Assembly: GCA_051650265.1 (NCBI GenBank)
Contig: JBOFIR010000189.1
Coordinates: 1-10,183, forward strand
From: JBOFEH01 sp051650265
Lineage (GTDB): Bacteria > Bacillota > Clostridia > Lachnospirales > Cellulosilyticaceae
Length of the DNA stretch: 10,183 nucleotides
Direction: 5' to 3'
Shown: positions 1-6,129 of the stretch, one piece after another
Position numbering within the stretch: position 1 is the stretch's first letter
Layout of the letters: each line of letters opens with the position of its first letter
The notes under the pieces: generated by a model
The model's database searches: none
What the model was told of the DNA's origin: nothing
Seen by the model: only the letters and a program-made list of their open reading frames with translations
Translations under genes and position numbers: made by a program

Positions 1-254
1 ACGTGGCTAATCACTTCTTTTGTTCCCACATTTTGAACGAGTGCCCCATTGTAGCTAATCACATAATCATCTTCTGTTGTAAGCCCGAGTTCTTCAAGGT
101 AAGCTGTTACACCTGCAATTGGTCTCCCTGTAGCAAGTACTACTTTGTGCCCCTTCATACGCGCCTTCTCAATGGCTTCTTTTGTTCTATCTGAAATTGT
201 ATGATCTTTCGTTAATAAAGTACCGTCCATATCTAATGCTATTAATTTATACAT
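1..254 (-). CDS. Cof-type HAD-superfamily phosphatase, N-terminal part (3' end outside window)
   Basis: The start codon is the ATG at 254-252; 84 codons are visible before the window edge. The protein opens MYKLIALDMDGTLL, which is HAD motif I: the first Asp (residue 8) is the expected nucleophile and the second (residue 10) the acid/base in DxDGTLL. A later LATGRP segment (about residues 41-46) matches the motif II region of the Cof/YbjI (IIB) subgroup, and the DYVISYNGALV stretch is the usual family continuation. These are cytoplasmic Mg-dependent phosphatases acting on sugar phosphates, FMN or similar small phosphorylated metabolites; the substrate cannot be told from this fragment. An AAAGGAG ribosome binding site lies 6 nt before the ATG. 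The gene seems to be transcribed alone from an extended -10 promoter. The C-terminal cap and motifs III and IV are not visible, so intactness is unknown. Confidence 0.9.
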   Translation of the reverse strand, partial: MYKLIALDMDGTLLTKDHTISDRTKEAIEKARMKGHKVVLATGRPIAGVTAYLEELGLTTEDDYVISYNGALVQNVGTKEVISH

Positions 255-286
255 CGCTATCTCCTTTGGTAAAAAAAGTCCCTTCT

Positions 287-295
287 ATTATACCA
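287..295 (-). promoter_or_regulatory. Extended -10 promoter of the HAD phosphatase gene
   Basis: Read on the minus strand this is TGGTATAAT: a perfect TATAAT preceded by TG at the extended -10 position. It lies about 33 nt before the ATG, leaving a short leader that contains the AAAGGAG site. No good -35 box is present 17 nt upstream, which fits an extended -10 promoter. Confidence 0.6.
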
Positions 296-310
296 TTAGT
301 TGCAAGTAAT

Positions 311-338
311 AAGGCTACCAAAATATGTAGGTAGCCTT
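311..338 (-). terminator. Hairpin after the M15 peptidase gene
   Basis: A perfect 9-bp inverted repeat (AAGGCTACC / GGTAGCCTT) with a 10-nt loop starts 9 nt after the peptidase stop codon. On the minus strand it is followed by ATTACTT, a poor U-tract; on the plus strand the following CGAGTCTTTTTA is richer in T. It probably ends the minus transcript, but termination may be leaky. The HAD promoter begins about 15 nt further on. Confidence 0.55.
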
Positions 339-347
339 CGAGTCTTT

Positions 348-1058
348 TTATAGATATTTTACGATTTTCTGAATAAAGTATTTAGCCTGTACTGTGGTAT
401 AGGTCCCTTTTTTCCAAATATCTGTTTGTAGGATCGTTGTATTCTTTGCAAAAATATCAATAATTTTATCATAGTCTTTTTCCTGTAAAATCCGTTCACC
501 CAATTTGATGATGAGTATTTTCATATATTTCAACACAGGGTCCGGCAACCAATTCTCTGTTTGTGTGATAACCCCTACCTTAACAAGTTTTTTTATTGCC
601 GCTTCATAGCCTTCCTGAACTGTATCTTTTGGGGCTATAGTCGGTGGTTGCTTACCACCTCTCAGTTCTTGAATACTGAGTCCAAATGTATATTGAAAAT
701 GAGGTGTATCTTTGAAACCACTCCAGCTTCCCCCCCACTCTAATCCAAGTTTCATCCCTATAATTCCGATTCTCTTAAGTACCGCACTATCATATTCGCG
801 TCCTTTAACATTTTGGTACACATCAAATGCCAGTCGCCACTGATGGTAAGATCTCATGTCCGATCCTTTGGCATAAGTTACAATATTGCCGGGTCTTGTA
901 CGTCCTTGTTCATAAAGATAATCTTGTCTTTCCTTTGTACGATATGTCTCACTTACACCTATTTTGATGCCTTCTTGTTCACAAGCTGCTATCAATTTTT
1001 CGGCAAGTTCTTTTACTTTTGGATGTAGTTCATTAAGGTCTCTGCATGCATTGATCAT
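348..1058 (-). CDS. M15-family peptidoglycan peptidase with duplicated C-terminal repeat
   Basis: A 236-residue protein. The N-terminal domain (about 1-135) matches M15 peptidases of the CwlK/Ply500 type, which cut L-Ala-D-Glu or D-Ala-D-Ala bonds in wall peptides. Visible motifs are ETYRT (37-41), SYHQWRLAFD with likely zinc ligands H72 and D79, and DTPHF with D117 as general base and H120 as third ligand. In the SxHxxGxAxD motif the usual Gly is Arg75. Residues 150-191 and 195-236 are two copies of a repeat at a fixed 45-residue offset, sharing Y, I, K, I, QT and W; this may be a wall-binding module. No signal peptide or membrane segment is seen, so the protein is either released like an endolysin or acts on internal muropeptides. 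AAAGGAG lies 9 nt before the ATG. It sits 61 nt after the signal peptidase gene and may share its transcript. No other phage genes are nearby. Confidence 0.85.
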   Translation of the reverse strand: MINACRDLNELHPKVKELAEKLIAACEQEGIKIGVSETYRTKERQDYLYEQGRTRPGNIVTYAKGSDMRSYHQWRLAFDVYQNVKGREYDSAVLKRIGIIGMKLGLEWGGSWSGFKDTPHFQYTFGLSIQELRGGKQPPTIAPKDTVQEGYEAAIKKLVKVGVITQTENWLPDPVLKYMKILIIKLGERILQEKDYDKIIDIFAKNTTILQTDIWKKGTYTTVQAKYFIQKIVKYL

Positions 1059-1119
1059 ATAAAGTAGCTCCTTTGGTTATAAGTTCCTACTACTACATAT
1101 TCAAACAAGCAATGCTTTG

Positions 1120-1689
1120 CTACTGTTTTTGCCACATTTTTACCCAGACACGGCTCTCAAGTTGATCCCTTGTGATACATCCAAACACTCTACTATCTAT
1201 ACTATTTTCTCTATTGTCTCCGAGCACAAAATAGCAGCCTTCTGGTACCACACGTGGGTAGTTCCCCTTGGTATCTACTGTAAGCCCGATCGTATAAGGC
1301 TCATCTAATTTGTTGCCATTAATATAAACCGCCCCATTCTTAATATCAATTTCATCTCCTGGTAATCCAATCACACGTTTGACATAGCGTTCTCTCTCAG
1401 GTTTCTGCTCATACTTGTTTTTGTAGTCTACCAAAAATCTGCCTATGTACGTTTTTTCTATCCCTTTTCCAGGTTCCTTAAGCAAGATGACGATCTCCCC
1501 CCGCTTAGGTTCCCTCAAGCGATAACTTACTTTTTCCACCAAAAGTAGATCTCCTTCTCTGAGTGTTGGTTTCATAGACCATTGATAGACCTTTGTCACA
1601 CACATCAGTTCCGCTTGCGTAAATCCCAAAATTCCTATTGTCCCAAAGAATACACATAGTAAAAATAGCAGTTGTTTTTTCGTAACCAT
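1120..1689 (-). CDS. lepB: Type I signal peptidase (Ser/Lys, SipS/LepB family)
   Basis: A 189-residue membrane peptidase that removes signal peptides from exported proteins on the outer face of the cytoplasmic membrane. One transmembrane anchor spans about residues 6-22. The catalytic motifs are intact: WSMKPTL with nucleophile S38 (box B), YVKRVIGLPGD with general base K104 (box D), and GDNRENSIDSRVFG at 157-170 (box E). The single anchor and short length fit the Gram-positive type. An in-frame extension upstream to 1734 would add 15 residues, but it would run through the ribosome binding site and up to the terminator; AAGGGGG 7 nt before 1689 fixes the start at MVTKK. The box B context reads QWSM rather than the usual GxSM, a mild deviation. 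A weak promoter (TTGGGA, 16 nt, TAAAAT) may lie between the upstream terminator and the gene. The paralogue count and substrates are unknown. Confidence 0.93.
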   Translation of the reverse strand: MVTKKQLLFLLCVFFGTIGILGFTQAELMCVTKVYQWSMKPTLREGDLLLVEKVSYRLREPKRGEIVILLKEPGKGIEKTYIGRFLVDYKNKYEQKPERERYVKRVIGLPGDEIDIKNGAVYINGNKLDEPYTIGLTVDTKGNYPRVVPEGCYFVLGDNRENSIDSRVFGCITRDQLESRVWVKMWQKQ

Positions 1690-1696
1690 TAGGTGT

Positions 1697-1703
1697 CCCC
1701 CTT
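1697..1703 (-). promoter_or_regulatory. Ribosome binding site that fixes the signal peptidase start
   Basis: AAGGGGG on the minus strand, 7 nt before the ATG at 1689. It lies inside the longer open frame, so it argues against the upstream start at 1734. Confidence 0.75.
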
Positions 1704-1732
1704 GGTAACTCGGCTCTATTTTAAATATATGC

Positions 1733-1768
1733 AAAAAACTCCCAAAGAATATTCTTTGGGAGCTTTTT
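1733..1768. terminator. Perfect hairpin terminator ending the ABC importer operon
   Basis: 1739-1762 is a perfect 24-nt palindrome (CTCCCAAAGAAT and its complement), flanked by six A on the left and five T on the right, so it has a U-tract in either direction. On the minus strand it lies about 97 nt after the ATPase stop and insulates the signal peptidase gene from the importer operon. Nothing else is seen in the gap 1763-1858. Confidence 0.88.
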
Positions 1769-1858
1769 ATCTTAATTATTAAGGTTGGCTTTTTTTAAAA
1801 TAATTACTTTGATAACATTACTTCCTCATTATACCATTTATAACCAGTTTGTCCATGA

Positions 1859-2434
1859 TTATTTATCCGAAATTTTCCATATATGGTCCGCTAAAAATTT
1901 CGCCTCTTCCAAATCATGTGTAATCCATAACACAGTTTGCTGCCCAAGCACCCATTTTTGTCTGAGCCACTCCATGAGTTGGCGCTTGAACACCTCATCA
2001 ATTCCCTTAAATGGCTCATCCATTAATAAAATATCTCCTTCATAAGCTAGCGCCCTGCCTAAGCTTACACGCCTTTGCATCCCACCACTTAACTCATGAA
2101 TCTTTGCTTTTTCCAAACCACCTAACCCTAATAACGTCAACAGTTCACTGATGGGATACTCCGCCTCTACGACAAACTGTATGTTCTCTTCTACCGTCAG
2201 CCAAGGAATGAGGCGATCTTCTTGAAAGACCATTCCAATACGCTGATCTTCTAGTCCTAAGATTTGCCCCTGCTCATAAGGTTCAAGCCCTGCCAATATT
2301 CTAAGTAGCGTTGTTTTGCCACATCCAGATGGTCCCATGACTGCTGTGACTTTTCCGTGTTCTATTGAAGCATCCAATCCCTCATAGATCTTTTGCTTGC
2401 CATACATTTTGGTAAGTCCTCTAATGCTGATCAT
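1859..2434 (-). CDS. ABC importer ATPase, SsuB/TauB-like, compact
   Basis: A 191-residue cytoplasmic ATPase that powers the adjacent permease. Walker A is GPSGCGKTT (34-42), the Q-loop FQEDRLIPW (Q71), the signature LSGGMQRR (from 115), Walker B ILLMDEP (135-141, catalytic E140) and the H-loop THD (H173). The LSGGM signature and the PF.G.D D-loop fit the nitrate/sulfonate/taurine-type (SsuB/TauB/ThiZ) family. At 191 residues it is shorter than typical members (about 240-260): it ends soon after the H-loop and lacks a C-terminal extension, yet every catalytic motif is present, so it looks compact rather than broken. Its ATG lies inside the permease gene (14-nt overlap) with AGGAGG 5 nt upstream, which suggests translational coupling. 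It is the last gene of the operon. Confidence 0.93.
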   Translation of the reverse strand: MISIRGLTKMYGKQKIYEGLDASIEHGKVTAVMGPSGCGKTTLLRILAGLEPYEQGQILGLEDQRIGMVFQEDRLIPWLTVEENIQFVVEAEYPISELLTLLGLGGLEKAKIHELSGGMQRRVSLGRALAYEGDILLMDEPFKGIDEVFKRQLMEWLRQKWVLGQQTVLWITHDLEEAKFLADHIWKISDK

Positions 2435-3164
2435 ATGCGCCTCCTCTTTGGCACGCCATAAGACGCCCTACTAAAGTCTCGCACAATGTACTCAGTACGA
2501 TAATGACTATTACCCATGCAAAGAGTTGATCTGACTCCAAATACACCTTAGCACTCAGCAAATTGTATCCCATAGAGTATGGTGGTACCGCAAGCACTTC
2601 CGCTGCGATCACAACTTTCCAAGATAAACCTACCACTAACTTAAGTGCAGAAGCCAGATACGGCTGAATATGAGGCAAATAAATCTGACGTAATACTTTG
2701 CGCTTAGACACCTCAAATACACGTGACATCTCTAATAGCTGTTTATCCACTGTTTTTAGCCCTGTAAGCGTATTTGTATAAGCTATGGGGTAACACATCA
2801 GGAAACACACAAAAACGGGTATAGTAGCCGATTTAAACCACAATAAGGCTAATACAATAATCGCCATCACAGGTGTCACCTTCAAAGTCGTTACTAAAGG
2901 TGATAAAAACACCTCCAGCCACTTGATATAATAAGCACCAAGTGCATTCACCACACCTAGTAGCATAGAGATCGCTACACCTAATAACACCCGCCAAAAG
3001 GTTACACCCACATTGATATAAAAATCTGTTGTGATGAGCATCTGTCCCAACGCACTGACAGTCTGTATCGGGGACGGGAGTAGCAGTTCACTTCCTACAC
3101 CTATATATGCCAATTGCCAAATAGCTAGCCAGATCAGGCTAACGCCAATCGTAGAACGCTTCAT
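2421..3164 (-). CDS. ABC importer permease, SsuC/TauC-like
   Basis: A 247-residue integral membrane protein with about six hydrophobic segments (roughly 5-22, 55-78, 92-109, 113-132, 170-190, 214-235), as expected for a BPD-type permease working as a homodimer. The cytoplasmic coupling loop is at about 145-167 (EMSRVFEVSKRKVLRQIYLP), which follows the EAA-loop pattern ending in I.LP and contacts the ATPase. The LLPSP sequence near residue 28 and the general arrangement fit the sulfonate/taurine/nitrate/thiamine-precursor permease group. Its ATG lies 26 nt inside the end of the binding-protein gene, with AGGAGG 11 nt upstream. The far end overlaps the ATPase gene by 14 nt. The substrate cannot be read from the permease. 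Confidence 0.92.
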   Translation of the reverse strand: MKRSTIGVSLIWLAIWQLAYIGVGSELLLPSPIQTVSALGQMLITTDFYINVGVTFWRVLLGVAISMLLGVVNALGAYYIKWLEVFLSPLVTTLKVTPVMAIIVLALLWFKSATIPVFVCFLMCYPIAYTNTLTGLKTVDKQLLEMSRVFEVSKRKVLRQIYLPHIQPYLASALKLVVGLSWKVVIAAEVLAVPPYSMGYNLLSAKVYLESDQLFAWVIVIIVLSTLCETLVGRLMACQRGGAYDQH

Positions 3165-4101
3165 CTGGTAACTGGCCTCCTACTGCCTTTGGTTCCTGTG
3201 CTTTTAGCACTTCATAAAACGGCTGCAGACTATCCTTAGCCCATGGTGCTGGTGACCAAGCAATATGACACTCTGGAATTGCTTTTTTGGCAAGTTCTAC
3301 ACTTGGTATAATCTGATGCTTTGCAATCAGCTCTGCTGCTGCATCTACCTCTTCATTGACAAATCTTACTGACTTGGTATAGTCTTTTATAAAATCATCT
3401 ATCACTTGTTTATTAGCTTCAACATAAGCTTTATTAGCAATCATTGTCCCCATAGGAAGTTTAGACCGTGTCATGTCCTCCCATATTGTATTGAGATCCA
3501 TTGCCACAGTTACTTTCGGATTCTTTGCCAATACTGTGGTTACAAAGGGTTGTGGCAATAGTGCCACTGCTCCTTCCTGACTTGCTAATGTAGATGCGAT
3601 ATCCGCATGATTTGCCAGATACTCTACCTTAACATCTTCACCAAGTTTGAGCCCATTCTGAGCGAGAATCTCAGTCAAGACGAACTCTGGCGTAGAACCC
3701 TTACCACTTGCCAGAACTGTCTTACCCTTCAGATCTTCTAATTCACTTACGCCTGCATTGTTTTCCACCAGATATAATACACCCCATGTATTAATTCCTA
3801 GTAGACCAATTTCAGCATCTGTTCCTTTCGTCTTGTTGTAAAGCACTGCTGCCATATTGGATGGCACACACGCTACATCTACTTCACCACTTACGACTTT
3901 CCCTACGATCTCATCCGGGTTTTGATAAAGCGCCACATCATAGCGATCAGTCTCATCAATCAATTTTACGATTCCCATACCTGTTGGGCCATTGAGCGCT
4001 GCTACATGAATCGGCTCAGCTGTCGCAGCTGCCTGTCCACTACATCCTGCTAGGGCAAGTGTCATCCCCAAAACCATGATACTTTTCCATATTTTTTTCA
4101 T
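3139..4101 (-). CDS. ABC importer substrate-binding lipoprotein, SsuA/ThiY-like
   Basis: A 320-residue extracellular lipoprotein that captures the ligand for the adjacent permease. The signal peptide ends in a lipobox LALAGC with C20 as the lipidation site, followed by a short Ala/Ser linker. The fold looks like the NMT1/SsuA class: a first strand IHVAALNGPTGMG (31-43), a GEVDVACVPSNMAAVLY segment (72-88), the hinge strand GKTVLASGKGSTPEF (126-140), and ALLPQPFVTTVL (180-191), the part where this family commonly carries an ...PFxT motif. Binding-site residues cannot be assigned. The start at 4101 is chosen because GGGAGGA lies 6 nt upstream; the open frame extends to a TTG at 4116, but that would translate the ribosome binding site. 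No biosynthetic gene or riboswitch next to the operon hints at sulfonate, taurine, pyrimidine or another substrate. Confidence 0.9.
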   Translation of the reverse strand: MKKIWKSIMVLGMTLALAGCSGQAAATAEPIHVAALNGPTGMGIVKLIDETDRYDVALYQNPDEIVGKVVSGEVDVACVPSNMAAVLYNKTKGTDAEIGLLGINTWGVLYLVENNAGVSELEDLKGKTVLASGKGSTPEFVLTEILAQNGLKLGEDVKVEYLANHADIASTLASQEGAVALLPQPFVTTVLAKNPKVTVAMDLNTIWEDMTRSKLPMGTMIANKAYVEANKQVIDDFIKDYTKSVRFVNEEVDAAAELIAKHQIIPSVELAKKAIPECHIAWSPAPWAKDSLQPFYEVLKAQEPKAVGGQLPDEAFYDWR

Positions 4102-4107
4102 TTGTAT

Positions 4108-4114
4108 TCCTCCC
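4108..4114 (-). promoter_or_regulatory. Ribosome binding site that fixes the binding-protein start
   Basis: GGGAGGA on the minus strand, 6 nt before the ATG at 4101. It falls inside the in-frame extension to 4116, so the shorter start is preferred; that start also gives a normal lipoprotein signal peptide. Confidence 0.8.
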
Positions 4115-4138
4115 AAAACAATTTACTTACTTATTTAT

Positions 4139-4147
4139 ATTATCACA
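4139..4147 (-). promoter_or_regulatory. Probable extended -10 promoter of the ABC importer operon
   Basis: On the minus strand this reads TGTGATAAT: a 5/6 match to TATAAT with the TG of an extended -10. It lies 38 nt before the binding-protein ATG. The -35 region is poor. The surrounding 4115-4170 is very AT-rich, so other -10-like hexamers overlap it. Confidence 0.4.
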
Positions 4148-4199
4148 ATCTTTAATACTATTAAATTGACTTGTGTCTATTTCTCTTTATCTCAGTTGT

Positions 4200-4207
4200 T
4201 CCGATAT
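4200..4207 (+). promoter_or_regulatory. Sigma-D (sigma-28)-like -10 element in front of yjfB
   Basis: The sequence TCCGATAT matches 7 of 8 positions of the motility sigma factor -10 consensus GCCGATAT. It lies 54 nt before the yjfB ATG. The expected TAAA -35 box 14-16 nt upstream is not present (that stretch is TATTTCTCT), so the call rests on the -10 box and on the known sigma-D control of yjfB in Bacillus subtilis. Confidence 0.45.
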
Positions 4208-4209
4208 TC

Positions 4210-4241
4210 AAGGTAGAGAGACAGATCGTCTCTCCTACTTT
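4210..4241 (+). other. Stem-loop at the 5' end of the yjfB transcript
   Basis: Left arm 4210-4222 (core GTAGAGAGAC) pairs with right arm 4228-4241 (core GTCTCTCCTAC), with one bulged base and a 5-nt loop AGATC. If the -10 at 4200-4207 is used, transcription would start close to 4214, placing the stem at the very 5' end of the mRNA, where such structures usually protect against decay. It ends about 7 nt before the AAAGGGAGG ribosome binding site. The TTTT after it is too short for a convincing terminator, but attenuation cannot be excluded. Confidence 0.55.
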
Positions 4242-4261
4242 TCAACTAAAGGGAGGCCGTT

Positions 4262-4447
4262 ATGGATATTGCTGCATTATCAATGATGATGAGTCAACAA
4301 AATCTAGGTGTTCAAGTAGGCGTAGCTGTGACCAAGATGGCTATGGATACAACTGAACAAACAAATCAGTTCATGGCAGATATGCTCAAAGGCATGGAGC
4401 TTTCTGTGAATCCTCACATAGGTTCTCAGATTGATATCAAACTGTAA
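4262..4447 (+). CDS. yjfB: YjfB-family small putative motility protein
   Basis: A 61-residue protein matching the YjfB family (putative motility protein) along its whole length: MDIAALSMMMSQ at the start, a central GVQVGVAVTKMAMD segment, a Gln/Met-rich amphipathic helix (about 30-48) and the family-typical ending GSQIDIKL. No signal peptide, membrane segment or cysteine is present. The molecular function is not established; in Bacillus subtilis the gene belongs to the sigma-D motility regulon. The length is normal for the family. The ribosome binding site AAAGGGAGG lies 5 nt before the ATG. An open frame at 4171-4356 overlaps it in another frame and has no such site. It stands alone, divergent from the ABC importer and convergent with cardiolipin synthase; no flagellar gene is in the window. 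Confidence 0.9.
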   Translation: MDIAALSMMMSQQNLGVQVGVAVTKMAMDTTEQTNQFMADMLKGMELSVNPHIGSQIDIKL

Positions 4448-4473
4448 AAAAGCAAACGCGACCAAAGGTCACG
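4446..4473 (-). terminator. Second, weaker terminator downstream of cardiolipin synthase
   Basis: On the minus strand CGTGACC-TTT-GGTCGCG forms a 7-bp stem (one G-U pair; 4457-4473) followed by TTTGCTTTTTT. It would stop minus-strand transcripts that pass the hairpin at 4524-4570. Its T-tract is complementary to the yjfB stop codon and the A-run after it. Confidence 0.5.
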
Positions 4474-4523
4474 TATTGGTTCGATCAGTAATGAAATACT
4501 GCGAAGTAGCATTTTCATGCAAG

Positions 4524-4572
4524 AAAAATAGAGAGCTACAAATCTAATAGATTTGTAGCTCTCTATTTTTTT
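4524..4572. terminator. Bidirectional terminator between yjfB and cardiolipin synthase
   Basis: Two perfect 22-nt arms (4524-4545 and 4549-4570, core TAGAGAGCTACAAATCT) are separated by only 3 nt, with A-tracts on the left and T-tracts on the right. On the plus strand it ends yjfB in a run of seven T that runs into the cls stop codon; on the minus strand it starts at once after that stop and is followed by TTTTTC. The segment 4474-4523 between the two terminators holds only a weak 5-bp hairpin (CAGTA/TACTG). Confidence 0.92.
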
Positions 4573-6106
4573 ACATAAGTGGTGAAAAGACTCTAAGCAC
4601 AGAACGGACAACACGTGTGATCCATTTGACCTGCCTCGTCTCTTCTAGCGTGATCTCCTGACAACGCTCCAAAGTCTTAATGAAATCTTCTCTTATTGCC
4701 AATACAGACTGCGTCTTGTAGAGCCAAGTTGCACACTCAAAGTGCAGATATAGACTTCTAAAATCTAAGTTGATCGTACCAACTACACCGATCTCATCAT
4801 CACTCACAAATGTCTTGGAGTGAATAAATCCAGGTGTATATTCATAGATCTTTACCCCTGCTTCAATAAGCTGCGCATAATACGCTCTCGTCAAAATATG
4901 GACATACCATTTGTCCGCCTTGTGCGGTGTGACGATGCGCACATCGATTCCTGCCTTAGCTGCTAAAGTCAGCGCCGTCACCAATTCATTGTCTACAATC
5001 AGGTACGGTGTGTTGATATACACATAATCCTTTGCCTTATTGATGATATTGAGATAGACATTTTCACCTAATACCTCCCCGTCTAGTGGACTATCTGCAT
5101 ACGGCTGTACATACCCATCTGATTCAAAAGGTTCTGGATGATATTTGTTAGGCCTAAAGGCTTCATAATCATCATCATTTGGCCTTTCAAAATCCCAAAT
5201 TTGTAGGAACATCAAAGTGAGATTCCATACAGCTTCTCCTTTTAACATCAGAGAAGCATCTTTCCAGTGACCATGTTTTTCATAATGATTGATGTATTCA
5301 TCTGCGAGATTGATCCCACCTGTAAATCCTGTATGCCCATCGATCACTGTGATCTTTCTATGGTCTCTATTATTCATCTTAAGAGAAAGTGCTGCTGTAA
5401 TCTCATTGAAAACAGCTGTCTTAATGCCCATATTTTCAAGTTTTTCATTGTACTTATAAGGCAGCGTCTGGATAGTCCCTGCATCATCATACAGCATACG
5501 TACATCCACGCCTTCCTTTGCTTTACGTACCATAATCTCTAGTATACTATCCCACATCAGTCCTTCTTGTACGATAAAGTATTCCATAAAGATAAAGTGC
5601 TCCGCCTTCTCAAGCTCTTCTTTGAGCCTTTCAAAGAAACTTTCTCCAGGACTCAAATACTCTGTGGTTGTATGCTTGTAGATAGGAAATAACGAGCAGT
5701 TCTTGATATACCTTGTCTGGGTCAATACTCTCGGATCTTCTTTCCCGATCTCCGCCATTACCGCTTCATCCTGGATCAAAAGCTTTTCACTTTTTTCTGC
5801 TACAAGTTTCATCTGTCTTCTGAGTCTCTTTCCTACTTTGTTCATCCCAAACATGAGATAAAATAATCCACCAAATACAGGGATAATCAAAATAGGTATT
5901 GTCCAAGCCAGTTTATAAGATGGATTTTCTGTTGTACTTAAGATGTATAAGACAACTGCAATACTGAGTAAAGTACAGCAAAAATAAAAGTATACAAAGT
6001 AGTCTGAGACCTTCATGATAGCACTTCCGAGTATTACTGCTTGCACCAAGATCAGTACGCCCACGATACACATTCTACTAAATAGAAACTTGAGTACTTT
6101 TTTCAT
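4571..6106 (-). CDS. cls: Cardiolipin synthase (phospholipase D family)
   Basis: A 511-residue membrane enzyme that makes cardiolipin from two phosphatidylglycerol molecules, releasing glycerol. Three hydrophobic segments (about 12-31, 36-57, 68-87) form the N-terminal PLDc_N region, with the typical ENPSYKLAWTIPIL stretch. Two HKD motifs carry the active site: H249-R-K251 with D256 (NRDHRKITVID) and H429-S-K431 with D436 (HSKTFVSD), each followed by the usual GG/GT and N segments (FTGGIN, VGTINLDFRS). The length is normal for the family. The start has AAGGGGG 4 nt upstream. Only 23 nt separate it from the azoreductase-like gene upstream, with no terminator between, so the two are probably co-transcribed. 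The protein ends directly at the shared bidirectional terminator. Confidence 0.95.
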   Translation of the reverse strand: MKKVLKFLFSRMCIVGVLILVQAVILGSAIMKVSDYFVYFYFCCTLLSIAVVLYILSTTENPSYKLAWTIPILIIPVFGGLFYLMFGMNKVGKRLRRQMKLVAEKSEKLLIQDEAVMAEIGKEDPRVLTQTRYIKNCSLFPIYKHTTTEYLSPGESFFERLKEELEKAEHFIFMEYFIVQEGLMWDSILEIMVRKAKEGVDVRMLYDDAGTIQTLPYKYNEKLENMGIKTAVFNEITAALSLKMNNRDHRKITVIDGHTGFTGGINLADEYINHYEKHGHWKDASLMLKGEAVWNLTLMFLQIWDFERPNDDDYEAFRPNKYHPEPFESDGYVQPYADSPLDGEVLGENVYLNIINKAKDYVYINTPYLIVDNELVTALTLAAKAGIDVRIVTPHKADKWYVHILTRAYYAQLIEAGVKIYEYTPGFIHSKTFVSDDEIGVVGTINLDFRSLYLHFECATWLYKTQSVLAIREDFIKTLERCQEITLEETRQVKWITRVVRSVLRVFSPLM

Positions 6107-6129
6107 AAATCCCCCTTATCTATTTTTGA

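Noticed and set aside
1076..1104. TTGAAT, 17 nt, TATAAC on the minus strand as a promoter for the M15 peptidase
   Set aside because: Boxes and spacing look good, but transcription would start about 1069-1070, inside the AAAGGAG ribosome binding site, leaving no usable Shine-Dalgarno.
1690..1734. Longer start for the signal peptidase
   Set aside because: The added 15 codons run through the AAGGGGG ribosome binding site and abut the upstream terminator; no Shine-Dalgarno precedes 1734.
4171..4356. Plus-strand open frame overlapping the start of yjfB in another frame
   Set aside because: It would begin upstream of the proposed yjfB transcription start, has no ribosome binding site and no recognisable product, while the overlapping yjfB is a clear family match.
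4448..4523. Possible riboswitch-like RNA (AGCAAAC and ACCAAAGGT segments recall c-di-GMP aptamers)
   Set aside because: It lies after a gene rather than before one, lacks the conserved aptamer core, and the hairpin is better explained as a minus-strand terminator.
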